DNA of 64,000 bases from Apostichopus japonicus (lineage: Eukaryota; Echinodermata; Holothuroidea; Aspidochirotida; Stichopodidae): NCBI RefSeq assembly GCF_037975245.1, contig NC_092576.1, positions 23,938,611 to 24,002,610 on the forward strand. Direction: 5' to 3'. Below the pieces are notes generated by a model that was not told the origin of the DNA, ran no database searches, and worked only from the letters and a program-made list of their open reading frames with translations. A program made the position numbers and the translations under genes. This document shows positions 10,568-19,715 of the stretch, in pieces. Each line of letters opens with the position of its first letter. Position 1 is the first letter of the stretch.

Positions 10568-11522
10568 TGTCACGGGTAAGGTAAAACTATTCGCTGGACA
10601 ACGTAAATACTCGAGGCGGATGGCGTGTGTCTTTTCTATGAGTTTTATTTACTCCTCGTAACCAGGGGCAAAAACCCTGAAACACAACGTAAAATGTACG
10701 CATTGTATAAACAAATATTTCACACAAATTAGACGTTACATCGGCAATATGAAACATATCAAACATGCATTGATCTCGCTGTATGATCCCATGATTTTAC
10801 ACCTTATTAACACTTATCACCTATTTACAATATGCCCTCCCTATACAGACATTCGATACTAACAAACTTCTCATAAATATATTTTATATGTGCTTTCCAA
10901 TCTCTAACATATTCGGGCCTCGCTACACTCAAAGAAGAAACAAGAATACGACTAACTAGTTGCGTTCCCTCTACTGCATAGTAAGGTTTGACTTAGTATA
11001 CATAAGAAAATGAGACACTTACGGAATTCGGTCAGTTTCCGGCTTTTACACGTTTCGGTACGTCCTTTACGATATATGACAAGATATATATATTGCCACG
11101 AATTCACCAGCGGGGAACTGAAGTTGCCCCTACATATACTATATTAGGATAGTGAAGTACTGCGGGCTAACGTCGCCCAACGGACATCGTGTCCAACTGC
11201 AACAAGTAACTGCTGTGGTGCACCCAGCACCCTTGCACCAAGTATACTATACCAAACACGAATACCACGCCCTGACCTGCTTACCCGGCCTATTCATACC
11301 AACCCTTTACCTGCATTTTATGCAAATTAATCTAAACAAAGACTTGCACAAATTCCATTGATGCCCGTCGAGCAATCAGTGAATTAAACAAAGCATATAC
11401 TAGAATGTCGTATGTTACTAATTTGAACTTCGTGAGCAACACAGACAACAAATGAATATTCATCAGTAAATTTATACAGCTGCACGATAGTCGTTAGACT
11501 TGCGTCAAGCATACTCGTGACA
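10568..11522 (-). repeat. 3' LTR of the Gmr1-like element
   Basis: 955 bp. It begins TGTCACG and ends CGTGACA on the plus strand, so the ends are inverted repeats of 7 bp. TTTATT at 10644-10649 is an AATAAA on the coding strand, about 75 bases before the LTR end, a plausible polyadenylation signal. It is nearly identical to 16290-17244; the differences I saw are near 10843, 10845, 10858, 10916 and 11346. Confidence 0.95.
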
Positions 11523-11537
11523 CATCCCCCTTCTTAA
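11523..11537 (-). promoter_or_regulatory. Polypurine tract
   Basis: On the coding strand the bases just before the 3' LTR read TTAAGAAGGGGGATG. A purine run abutting the LTR primes plus-strand DNA synthesis in LTR elements. Confidence 0.75.
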
Positions 11538-11664
11538 GATAATTTACGAGAGAACACACAGAGTATAAAACTTCCTTTTCTTTACACAGAATTAACTTAT
11601 ATACAAAACGAGCTCAATACTCTATAACCAGCGAGTTACATACAGAACATTTAACATATACTTC

Positions 11665-14211
11665 TCAAGCTGGGCAACGACTTAAAAAGTCCGCTCCATA
11701 GTTCTCTGAACCTTTGATTGCCTTAATTACAAATCTGAATGGCTGAATACATAAGGCCCATCTAAGCACTCTGCTGTTCTTTATCTTGGCCTTACTTATG
11801 TACACCAACGGATGGTGGTCCGTTTCCAACAAAAATTCAACCCCGTACAAGTAAATCTGAAACTTTTCCATGGCCCAAACAACAGCTAGACATTCTTTCT
11901 CGATGGTAGCATATTTAACTTCTCGAGGCTGCAACTTTCTACTGGCGAAACATATTGGGTACTTTACACCATCCTCTTCCTGCATGAGTACTGACCCAAC
12001 CCCTACATCCGAAGCGTCACATCTAAGAATGAATGGTTTCGACATGTCGGGTAGGTGCAAGATTGGTGCGGAAGCTAGCCTAGATTTTAACGTGTCAAAT
12101 GCAGCACCCTGAGGAGAACCCCATTTAACCCTGTTTGGATTAGAACCTCGCGTGAGATCAGTTAAGGGAGCTGAAATGGCCGCGAAGTTTGGTATAAACC
12201 GACTATAATAGCCAACAAGTCCCATAAATGATCTCACTTCCTTTTTTGTAGTAGGTATCGACGCATTTAAAACCTTCTGCACCTTGTCGGGCTGAGGGCT
12301 CAAGATCCCTTCCCCAACCACGTAACCTAAAAATTGTAACGATGAATAACCAACAAAACACTTTGTCGGTCGCGCTGTAAGTCCGGCGCTCCTAAGACGC
12401 TTAAGCACTGTTGCCATCAGTTCTACATGACTATCCCAATCTGTGGAGAACATTAATATATCGTCGATGTAGTTAACAGTGTTTTGCAACCCATCAAGCA
12501 GCCTGCGCATCATACGCGTAAATACGGCAGAAGCGTTGACAACACCAAAAGGCATGACTCTGAATTGATACATTCCTTGATGCGTTACAAAAGCTAGTTT
12601 CTTTCTCTCTTCTACGGCAACCGGTATCTGCCAATAACCTTTTGATAGATCTATTTTTGTAAAATACTTCCCCTTAGATACCTTTGCCATCAAGTCCTCA
12701 ACACTGGGAATAGGTTCGGGGTCAAATAAAGCAACCTTGTTAAGCTTTCTAAAGTCAACACAAAACCTGTTTGACCCGTCTTTTTTGCGAACCAACACTA
12801 TTGGCGATGCGTACGGCGAATAAGACCTTTCAATAACATCAGTTTCTAACATGTACTCTATTTCTTCCTCTATAACCTTTTGCGTACTCAATGGAATTGG
12901 ATACGGTCTACTTCTTACAACTTCATCCGTTACCAATGGCAACGTATACTCAAGTAAATTCGTACGACCAGGCGTATCGGTTAACACATCTCTGAATTCA
13001 GACAATACAAGCGAAACCTCTTTTGTTTTGTTTTCGCATAGCTCTGAATTCACATTGACATCTCTAAAACATTCTTTTGATTTAGAAGGAGGTAGTACTA
13101 TGATAAACTTATCTGTTTCAGAATTATTTTCCTCAATGATTGCGCAAGATCCACTCTGCTCCTCTAAAACACTCCCAGCTGACGCAATATCAACATTTCG
13201 ATCGGATGTTCGAACAAAATATTTCTTTAGTAAGTTTGCGTGAAATGTTTTGAGTTTTCCCTCTTTGTTGACTCTATAGTCGTACTTGCCTACCTTTCCT
13301 ACAATATGATAAGGCCCTTTCCACTGCATAGTTAGCTTGTTACTGTCTGTAGGTAACAAAATTAGAACTTGGTCATCGACATTGAATTTTCGATCACGTG
13401 CCCTTGCGTCATAATATTTCCTGTATCTACTAGACGATTTGGCCAGCTCGTTTTGAGCCAAATAACATGTTTCCTCAAGTCTTTCTTTCAAATCGATCAC
13501 ATACTGATAGGTAGTTTTAACTTCTTCCTCCTCTACTTCACCTGTCCACAAATCTTTCAAGATACCCATTGGCCCTCGGACCGTCCTCCCATACAACAAT
13601 TCAAATGGGGAGAATCCTAGTGATTCTTGGGGGACCTCACGATAAGCAAACAGCAGGGCGGGTAAAAATCGATCCCAATCACGTGGTCTTTCAGCAGACA
13701 TACGCCTTAACATTTTTTTTAACGTACCGTTAAATTTCTCAACCAAGCCGTTGCAAGTTGGATGGTAAGGTGTAGTGGTTAGTTGTTTGTTCTGCAATAC
13801 CCGACTAATCTCCCTCATGAGATCGGAAGTAAACTGACTTCCCATGTCGGTCAGAATTTCTTTGGGAAACCCCACCCTAGTAAATATCTCGAGTAGAGCT
13901 TCGGCTACACGCTCTGTTTCAATACTAGGCAGAGCAACTGCCTCTGGGAACCTCGTAGCATAATCTACTAAAGTCAATACATATATATTCCCTCGATCTG
14001 ACACTGGAGCTAACGGACCCACTAAATCGATAGCTACCCTATGAAACGGAGTGTCTATAAGTGGCATGCGTCCTAACGGTACTTTGGAGATTCCACCCTT
14101 CGAAACCGTTCTCTGGCATATATCACAAGACACACAAAACATTTTCACATCGTTTTGGATACCAGGCCAATAGAAATTGCTCGTGATCCTATCGTATGTT
14201 TTTTTTGACAC
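11665..14211 (-). CDS. Retrotransposon pol: integrase, reverse transcriptase, RNase H
   Basis: An 848-codon open frame. Residues 1-40 complete the integrase zinc finger (CVSCDIC). Catalytic D62 (AIDLVGP), D122 (LTDMGSQF) and E158 (GLVEKFNG) form a DD35E triad. A GPY-type C-terminal motif (WKGPYHIV) is at 297-304. Reverse transcriptase follows: VLVRKKDGSNRFCVDF at 472-487, DLSKGYWQIP at 521-530 and YIDD at 581-584. RNase H starts at ILRCDASDVG (728-737), with ATIEKECLAVVWA and TDHHPL after it, and ends ADFLSR. The listed first codon is GTG and is not a real start; it is the 3' side of a frame break from the protease frame at an A-run (14201-14208). All catalytic residues look intact. Confidence 0.93.
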   Translation of the reverse strand: MSKKTYDRITSNFYWPGIQNDVKMFCVSCDICQRTVSKGGISKVPLGRMPLIDTPFHRVAIDLVGPLAPVSDRGNIYVLTLVDYATRFPEAVALPSIETERVAEALLEIFTRVGFPKEILTDMGSQFTSDLMREISRVLQNKQLTTTPYHPTCNGLVEKFNGTLKKMLRRMSAERPRDWDRFLPALLFAYREVPQESLGFSPFELLYGRTVRGPMGILKDLWTGEVEEEEVKTTYQYVIDLKERLEETCYLAQNELAKSSSRYRKYYDARARDRKFNVDDQVLILLPTDSNKLTMQWKGPYHIVGKVGKYDYRVNKEGKLKTFHANLLKKYFVRTSDRNVDIASAGSVLEEQSGSCAIIEENNSETDKFIIVLPPSKSKECFRDVNVNSELCENKTKEVSLVLSEFRDVLTDTPGRTNLLEYTLPLVTDEVVRSRPYPIPLSTQKVIEEEIEYMLETDVIERSYSPYASPIVLVRKKDGSNRFCVDFRKLNKVALFDPEPIPSVEDLMAKVSKGKYFTKIDLSKGYWQIPVAVEERKKLAFVTHQGMYQFRVMPFGVVNASAVFTRMMRRLLDGLQNTVNYIDDILMFSTDWDSHVELMATVLKRLRSAGLTARPTKCFVGYSSLQFLGYVVGEGILSPQPDKVQKVLNASIPTTKKEVRSFMGLVGYYSRFIPNFAAISAPLTDLTRGSNPNRVKWGSPQGAAFDTLKSRLASAPILHLPDMSKPFILRCDASDVGVGSVLMQEEDGVKYPICFASRKLQPREVKYATIEKECLAVVWAMEKFQIYLYGVEFLLETDHHPLVYISKAKIKNSRVLRWALCIQPFRFVIKAIKGSENYGADFLSRCPA

Positions 14212-15043
14212 CTAGGTGACCAGACAATGGCGCTTCGTGGCCCACACTTAACACTCTGTTTCGAAACCTTTTAGGCATCACTACCTGACGAAATTCTTTG
14301 TCACCTCTTGACTTCGCCGACTTGAATTTACGAAACAATACATTATTTACTATCGTGAACCTAACCTCATTTCCACCTCTCGTCATTTTGACATTACCAG
14401 TCTTTGCTATGTCATACAATTTGGCAAAACTAGGCTCGTCTTTCTGAGCCTGTATCAATTCTTCTCTACTAATATCTAACTCCTCCGACTTTGCGGTTCT
14501 CAAAGGCTTGAGAGGTTTCTCCCTTTTTTGCTTTTGAGCTCGGGTCTCGACAGCACCACTTACAGAACCTAAATCCTTACCACTACTTTCAAATTGAGGG
14601 GGATTCCAATTCGGGTCTGGGTCCTGTGGATCTCTGACACCATTGATATTTCCCAGAATCAAATCATATAACGGACTTTCCATTACTAGAGCCTCCACTT
14701 CTCCCTGATAAAATGGCGTATCAACAGCAATAACAGCAACTGATACGTCACGTACTGTACCATCAAGAAGAACACAACGTTTGTTTGCACCTGTGAACTT
14801 TGAAGGGTCAACGAATTTCCTCCGTGCTACAACCGTAGTGCAACCTGTGTCCCTTAATATCGACACCTTTGACGACCCAATGTAACCCTCCCTCACAGGC
14901 ATACATCCATAATTGGTTTCTACAGCACTTACTTTAGGCAGACCGTGTTTGACATTGTCCTCCCCTACCAGTAATTCGGAGTCGGTTTGACAAGCGGCCG
15001 CCCTTTCTTTTACCTCTGCCTTAGAGTCACTACCCTCTGACAA
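14189..15043 (-). CDS. Retrotransposon pol: protease and start of integrase zinc finger
   Basis: A 284-codon frame, one base back from gag, overlapping its last 34 bases. That geometry suggests a -1 shift for gag-pol translation, and the TTG at 15043 need not be a start. The aspartic protease active site is LRDTGCTTV (D at residue 65, codon near 14851). A flap and second half follow, with a YDLILGN motif near residue 130. The frame ends in SGHLGVKK, which carries the two histidines of the integrase HHCC finger. The cysteines are in the next frame, so the stop at 14189 comes from an indel rather than a natural end. Confidence 0.88.
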   Translation of the reverse strand: MSEGSDSKAEVKERAAACQTDSELLVGEDNVKHGLPKVSAVETNYGCMPVREGYIGSSKVSILRDTGCTTVVARRKFVDPSKFTGANKRCVLLDGTVRDVSVAVIAVDTPFYQGEVEALVMESPLYDLILGNINGVRDPQDPDPNWNPPQFESSGKDLGSVSGAVETRAQKQKREKPLKPLRTAKSEELDISREELIQAQKDEPSFAKLYDIAKTGNVKMTRGGNEVRFTIVNNVLFRKFKSAKSRGDKEFRQVVMPKRFRNRVLSVGHEAPLSGHLGVKKNIR

Positions 15044-15972
15044 ACCTGCACCCTGTCATAGCTACGACCTTTTGAGGCATATGTACCCCTATGTTTCTTA
15101 CAATCGAGAGAAACATGACCCACGTCGCTACAATTATAACATTTCTTGTTCTTATTCCACTCCTTGCCATTATCTACCTGCTGTTCAAACTGTAAATTGT
15201 GGCTAGATTCTTGTTTTGAAGAACCCTTCTTGTCCCACTGTTTACCCCTGGCGTCGACATAACGATCAGCCCTATAAGCCATGTCTTTGACACTAACAGG
15301 TTGCCCCTCTTTAACAAATATACGAAGATCCTTAGGACACATACTATAAAATTGATCTTTAACCATGAAGTCTAGCATACCTACATAAGACTTAGTCGTA
15401 TTGCTAAGGTCTACCCAGCGTTCCAAGTAACCTGTTAGTCTATCCACATATTGGATATAGTTTTCCCCTCCTTCAAGCTTTGAACCTCTAAACTTTCTAC
15501 GAAAACCATCGGCATTCATATCATAGATACAAAGTAACGCTTTCTTAAGGATGTCATAATTCTTAGAATCATCATCGGACAATCTTGAATAAACATTAAG
15601 GGCTTTGCCCGTTAACAGGGCACTCAACAATATGGCCCATTCTGATCTTACTTTTCCTGCCGCGGTTGAGTACCTCTCGAACCTTTTTAGGTATGAGTCA
15701 ATATCGTCTGTGTTTTCGTTAAAACATGGTATCTCAGGCTTTTTGAACGGTGACATTTGCGGCGAGCCTACATCCGGTTTTCCTGAGGACCGCGTCTTCA
15801 CGTTTTCCTCTGCAATTCTTAGTTCAATTTCTTTCAACTCCTTTTGATGTTCTCGCTCTCTCTGTCTTTCGTCCCTTGTCTGTGCATCCATATTCTTTGC
15901 AAAATCAATTAGCGCCTGCCCTTTGAGGTCAAGGCTTTCTCCCATTTCGATATAATTTTGAAACTCTGCCAT
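15010..15972 (-). CDS. Retrotransposon gag
   Basis: The frame is open from 16056, but the ATG at 15972 (MAEFQNYIEMGESL) is the more likely start because the preceding 28 residues are an odd hydrophobic leader. A charged coiled-coil-like segment (RDERQREREHQKELKEIEL) comes first, followed by a capsid-like region (IDSYLKRFERYS). Near the end there is one CCHC zinc knuckle, CYNCSDVGHVSLDC, which binds RNA. Gag packages the element RNA into particles in the cytoplasm. The length (about 320 aa) is normal for Ty3-type gag. It has no stops. Confidence 0.88.
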   Translation of the reverse strand: MAEFQNYIEMGESLDLKGQALIDFAKNMDAQTRDERQREREHQKELKEIELRIAEENVKTRSSGKPDVGSPQMSPFKKPEIPCFNENTDDIDSYLKRFERYSTAAGKVRSEWAILLSALLTGKALNVYSRLSDDDSKNYDILKKALLCIYDMNADGFRRKFRGSKLEGGENYIQYVDRLTGYLERWVDLSNTTKSYVGMLDFMVKDQFYSMCPKDLRIFVKEGQPVSVKDMAYRADRYVDARGKQWDKKGSSKQESSHNLQFEQQVDNGKEWNKNKKCYNCSDVGHVSLDCKKHRGTYASKGRSYDRVQVCQRVVTLRQR

Positions 15973-16267
15973 TTTAGGCAATTCTGTAGTGACGAGGGGC
16001 ACGAAATTAACACATAAGATCAATGAAATGCGAACAATAATAATCACCTCTTTCATCCCAGAACGAGCTCCCAGAACAATTAGAGTAAAACTTGCTCACA
16101 CCCAGTTCGTTCGTCGCTTTCTATTGTTGACGAGAATGACGAGAATGACGCAGACGTCGGACGGTTCGTTTGGCTCTGTTGAGGGCGCTCGCGGCCCCCA
16201 AAACGTCAGACAAAGTTTCTGATGCTTCGTGCTATTGGTGGCCCGACGATAAACGACCAGACGATTA

Positions 16268-16287
16268 GATTCCCGGACAGGCCCCCA
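16268..16287 (-). promoter_or_regulatory. Primer binding site, tRNA-Pro-like
   Basis: Two bases inside the 5' LTR the coding strand reads TGGGGGCCTGTCCGGGAA. The complement ends ...CCCGGACAGGCCC-CCA, which has the shape of a tRNA T-stem, 7-base acceptor strand, discriminator C and CCA. Discriminator C and the CCCGGAC run point to tRNA-Pro. Two adjacent bases appear swapped relative to the usual animal tRNA-Pro. Confidence 0.7.
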
Positions 16288-16289
16288 AA

Positions 16290-17244
16290 TGTCACGGGTA
16301 AGGTAAAACTATTCGCTGGACAACGTAAATACTCGAGGCGGATGGCGTGTGTCTTTTCTATGAGTTTTATTTACTCCTCGTAACCAGGGGCAAAAACCCT
16401 GAAACACAACGTAAAATGTACGCATTGTATAAACAAATATTTCACACAAATTAGACGTTACATCGGCAATATGAAACATATCAAACATGCATTGATCTCG
16501 CTGTATGATCCCATGATTTTACACCTTATTAACACTTATCACCTTTCTACAATATGCCCTCCCTATACAAACATTCGATACTAACAAACTTCTCATAAAT
16601 ATATTTTATATGTGCTTTCCAATCTCTAACATATTCCGGCCTCGCTACACTCAAAGAAGAAACAAGAATACGACTAACTAGTTGCGTTCCCTCTACTGCA
16701 TAGTAAGGTTTGACTTAGTATACATAAGAAAATGAGACACTTACGGAATTCGGTCAGTTTCCGGCTTTTACACGTTTCGGTACGTCCTTTACGATATATG
16801 ACAAGATATATATATTGCCACGAATTCACCAGCGGGGAACTGAAGTTGCCCCTACATATACTATATTAGGATAGTGAAGTACTGCGGGCTAACGTCGCCC
16901 AACGGACATCGTGTCCAACTGCAACAAGTAACTGCTGTGGTGCACCCAGCACCCTTGCACCAAGTATACTATACCAAACACGAATACCACGCCCTGACCT
17001 GCTTACCCGGCCTATTCATACCAACCCTTTACCTGCATTTTATGCAAATTAATCTAAACAAAGACTTGTACAAATTCCATTGATGCCCGTCGAGCAATCA
17101 GTGAATTAAACAAAGCATATACTAGAATGTCGTATGTTACTAATTTGAACTTCGTGAGCAACACAGACAACAAATGAATATTCATCAGTAAATTTATACA
17201 GCTGCACGATAGTCGTTAGACTTGCGTCAAGCATACTCGTGACA
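16290..17244 (-). repeat. 5' LTR of the Gmr1-like element
   Basis: 955 bp, TGTCACG...CGTGACA. It serves as the promoter end for the minus-strand coding region. The internal short open frame (16874-17083), present in both LTRs, is probably chance. Confidence 0.95.
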
Positions 17245-17249
17245 AATAC

Positions 17250-18230
17250 GTAGGATCAACAAATATAGAATGTTATCTTTAAATGAACTTGATCTTATGT
17301 CCTTGACAACGAATGAAATTTCATTTTTTGCTTCATCAGTTTTAATTTCAGTTTCAAGCACTTTCTTTTGAAATTCGATCATTGTTCTAAAAAAAATTAA
17401 CCTTAACTGGATCATCGCGACGTAGTCATATTTTTGCAATTATCTTGTTTTTATTTGGGAGGGGAGGAAGGGGGTAATAACAATGTGTTATTGTGTGGGG
17501 GTGATTGCTGTCATAGTGTTATTGTACGGATAAACGAATATTTTTAATGATCATCTAGATATTATTTTTCTCAACGTTTTTGGTACAATTGAGTAGTAAA
17601 TTATTACACTAGGATGAGTATGTAAATTTTTCAGTTAAGTTGAGTCCATTCGCAGAGACCAAGTGAATGCAACATTCACCCAAAACTTGGTATCAGGTCA
17701 TTTTATTGTTTTGGTCGGGTCGATAGGCGACATCAATCTGACGTAGTAAACCCCTGTAAGCCCCCGTATACCGCAGTTTGTCGTGCGGTTGGTTTTGCCC
17801 GGCAACGATTGTAAGTTGAGTGTTATAATTATCAAGAATGTAATTGTTGTCAATCCTACTCTATATTTTGCTTCATGTTACCAAATGTTATTTGTTATAC
17901 TTCTTCCCCTTTTCATTTTTTTATAAGGGGAAATATAATTCTGTATTATGTTATTATTGATTTGTGCAAATTCATGTGTTTCTTTCACCAATGCTTGTAT
18001 ATTAATGTTTTGATATTTTTACTTTATAATTTTCACCGTGGTTCATGTTGAGCCACGTGTGCAATAAACGGATGTAAGATTCATAGCTGTACACACCAGT
18101 GTCATACACAGACGTAATAAATGATACATTGAGCATGTAGACTAATCGGACTGTCTACTTCTGATGTCATATTCTGATAAGTCTTCTGTTTTAATATTGT
18201 TGTTATTTCCGGCTAAATTGACTCTGTTTT
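17250..18230. other. Downstream of the LTR element; possible decayed retroelement end
   Basis: Mostly AT-rich. TTGGTATCAGGTCATT at about 17687 resembles motifs after primer sites in some retroelements, and AATAAA occurs at about 18063. Neither is enough for a call. No coding frame recognised. Confidence 0.3.
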
Positions 18231-18236
18231 AGGACG

Positions 18237-18396
18237 GAGTTAACTGTACCAGAGCTGTTCATCAAACTTGGCGTACATAGCGACGAGTGGTTGCATCATG
18301 GATGACAACTATAATAAGAAGATGAGGGCAGTCATTGACGTAGAAAGAGTTCCAAAGAAACTTAACTTCAAGCCTCAGAATAGTATAAAATCATGA
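18237..18396 (+). pseudogene. Decayed third copy of gene A/B exon 4
   Basis: The stretch GTTAACTGTACCAGAG, then ATGTTCATC-like sequence and CATCAAACTTGGCGTA, matches exon 4 of genes A and B at LTVPEMFIKLGV. After a large internal deletion the match resumes at the VEDNDTKKMQAV part (GATGACAACTATAATAAGAA, then GATGAGGGCAGT). Frame shifts and stops make it non-functional. It suggests a third locus copy between the two genes, or an ancient partial duplication. Confidence 0.65.
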
Positions 18397-18399
18397 ATG

Positions 18400-19635
18400 T
18401 GTGAACTGAAGACAACGAGTGTGGCATTTGTATGTATTTATACCTCATCTTTTCTTTCCTTTGTTAAGATGAGGGTTGGGGAGTTGATCGGTTGAATGTT
18501 ATAAGAAATAGGAGAAGAACGACGAGCAGAATGCTAAAAGCTAGTAAATTAAATACATGTATTAAAAGGGAATACATTTAACAAGATTGAATAGACTGTA
18601 AACTATGACTAAACAAATTAATGCCGATAAAAGAGGAATGGAGGTTTTTGAGCTAATTAATAATAACAAAATGACATCTTTTAAACCTTGTATATTGCAC
18701 ATGTGATCAAAGTAAGTGAAGGGTGCGCTTTGTTACTAAAGGTGATACATATTTTATATTTATTACTAGGTTTTATCAAATTGTACATAATGTACAGATG
18801 GTCAATTTATTGATCTTTAACTACCAGTTGACTCGAGTCAACGACTTGGATTTGAGTCCGACTCGACTACCTTCTTCTTGACAATAACTCGGACTTTGCC
18901 TGTTAACGAATTGGACATACATATACACTTAATTCATCTTTTTGCAAAGTCAAACTAACACAAATCCAGAAACGAATCATTAAGTTGTATTTCGTTCTAT
19001 AAGATTCCATACACGATTTTTAATCTCAAAGACGTTTCTGCTAAACATAACTTAACACAATGATTCATTACAGATGTTATATACCACCATATAAGTAAGT
19101 TTTATTCATACTTTATAGTATGACTTCATATTGCGTGTGATGACACAACGAGTCACAGCACATACAAACTTAGTTGTCTCATGTCTTAGTGAACAAGTAC
19201 TTGGTTTACTTCTTTTGAAAATTGGATGATGCAGTAATGCCTTGAGGATACTTAATTGACTTAGCGCCATTAGTGTCCGCTGATCGTTATATACTGCTAT
19301 GTATTTCCTTCCACCCTTCTGTTGTCTCCGTTTTGAAATTACGAGCTTACGGATCGTAATGTAAAATTATGAATAACATAAATGAACAGAGATTGTTAGT
19401 AGCATAAATGAATAGAAGTCAACTACCTTCAATAAATACGGTTAAAAAACTGATTACAATATCTGGACTAACAACTCAACTTACAAAGACAACAGAACAT
19501 TCCACGCATTCACACAACTGAACTAGTTGTAGAGTTAATATAAATTGCTAGTGAAACAATGCGTACCAATAAGAAATTCTTCAAAATGCAATATGGTAAG
19601 CGGTTGACTTAAAATATCTTCTTTATATTGTGTTT
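18400..19635. other. Intergenic, no gene recognised
   Basis: A GACTCGAGTC-rich patch (about 18828-18880) belongs to the same simple motif class as 37540-37660. Otherwise AT-rich DNA without coding signatures. Confidence 0.4.
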
Positions 19636-19715
19636 GCATGACGTTTCGATCCTAGCAGGACCTTCTTCAGAGGTTAATTGACAAGTAGCAGTAACAGAGG
19701 GGTGTTACCTACAAG
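19635..19715 (-). repeat. Penelope-like terminal fragment
   Basis: Contains TGACGTTTCGATCCTAGCAG and CTTCTTCAGAGGTTAATTGA, the same block seen at 23565, 29727 and 51085. At 23.5 and 51.0 kb this block lies just downstream of Penelope-like coding sequence. Confidence 0.55.

Larger units (their letters stand above)
10563..17249 (-). mobile_element. Gmr1-like Ty3/gypsy LTR retrotransposon, nearly intact
   Basis: The element spans 10568-17244 (6677 bp) and is flanked by the 5-bp duplication AATAC (10563-10567 and 17245-17249). Coding is on the minus strand, so the 5' LTR is at 16290-17244 and the 3' LTR at 10568-11522. The order is LTR, primer site, gag, protease, integrase, reverse transcriptase, RNase H, polypurine tract, LTR. 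Integrase before reverse transcriptase with Ty3-like sequences is the hallmark of the Gmr1-like group known from deuterostomes. The LTRs differ at about 5 of 955 positions, which indicates recent insertion. There is no room for an env gene between RNase H (ends 11665) and the polypurine tract. Confidence 0.93.

Noticed and set aside
11537-11664. Possible env gene after RNase H
   Set aside because: Only about 130 bases separate the RNase H stop from the polypurine tract, with no open frame.
16874-17083. 69-aa open frame in the LTR (also 11152-11361)
   Set aside because: It lies on the strand opposite to the element's coding strand; present in both LTRs only because they are copies.
17640-18120. 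Solo LTR or retroelement end
   Set aside because: A TTGGTATCAGG motif and AATAAA are suggestive, but no paired termini or target duplication were found.
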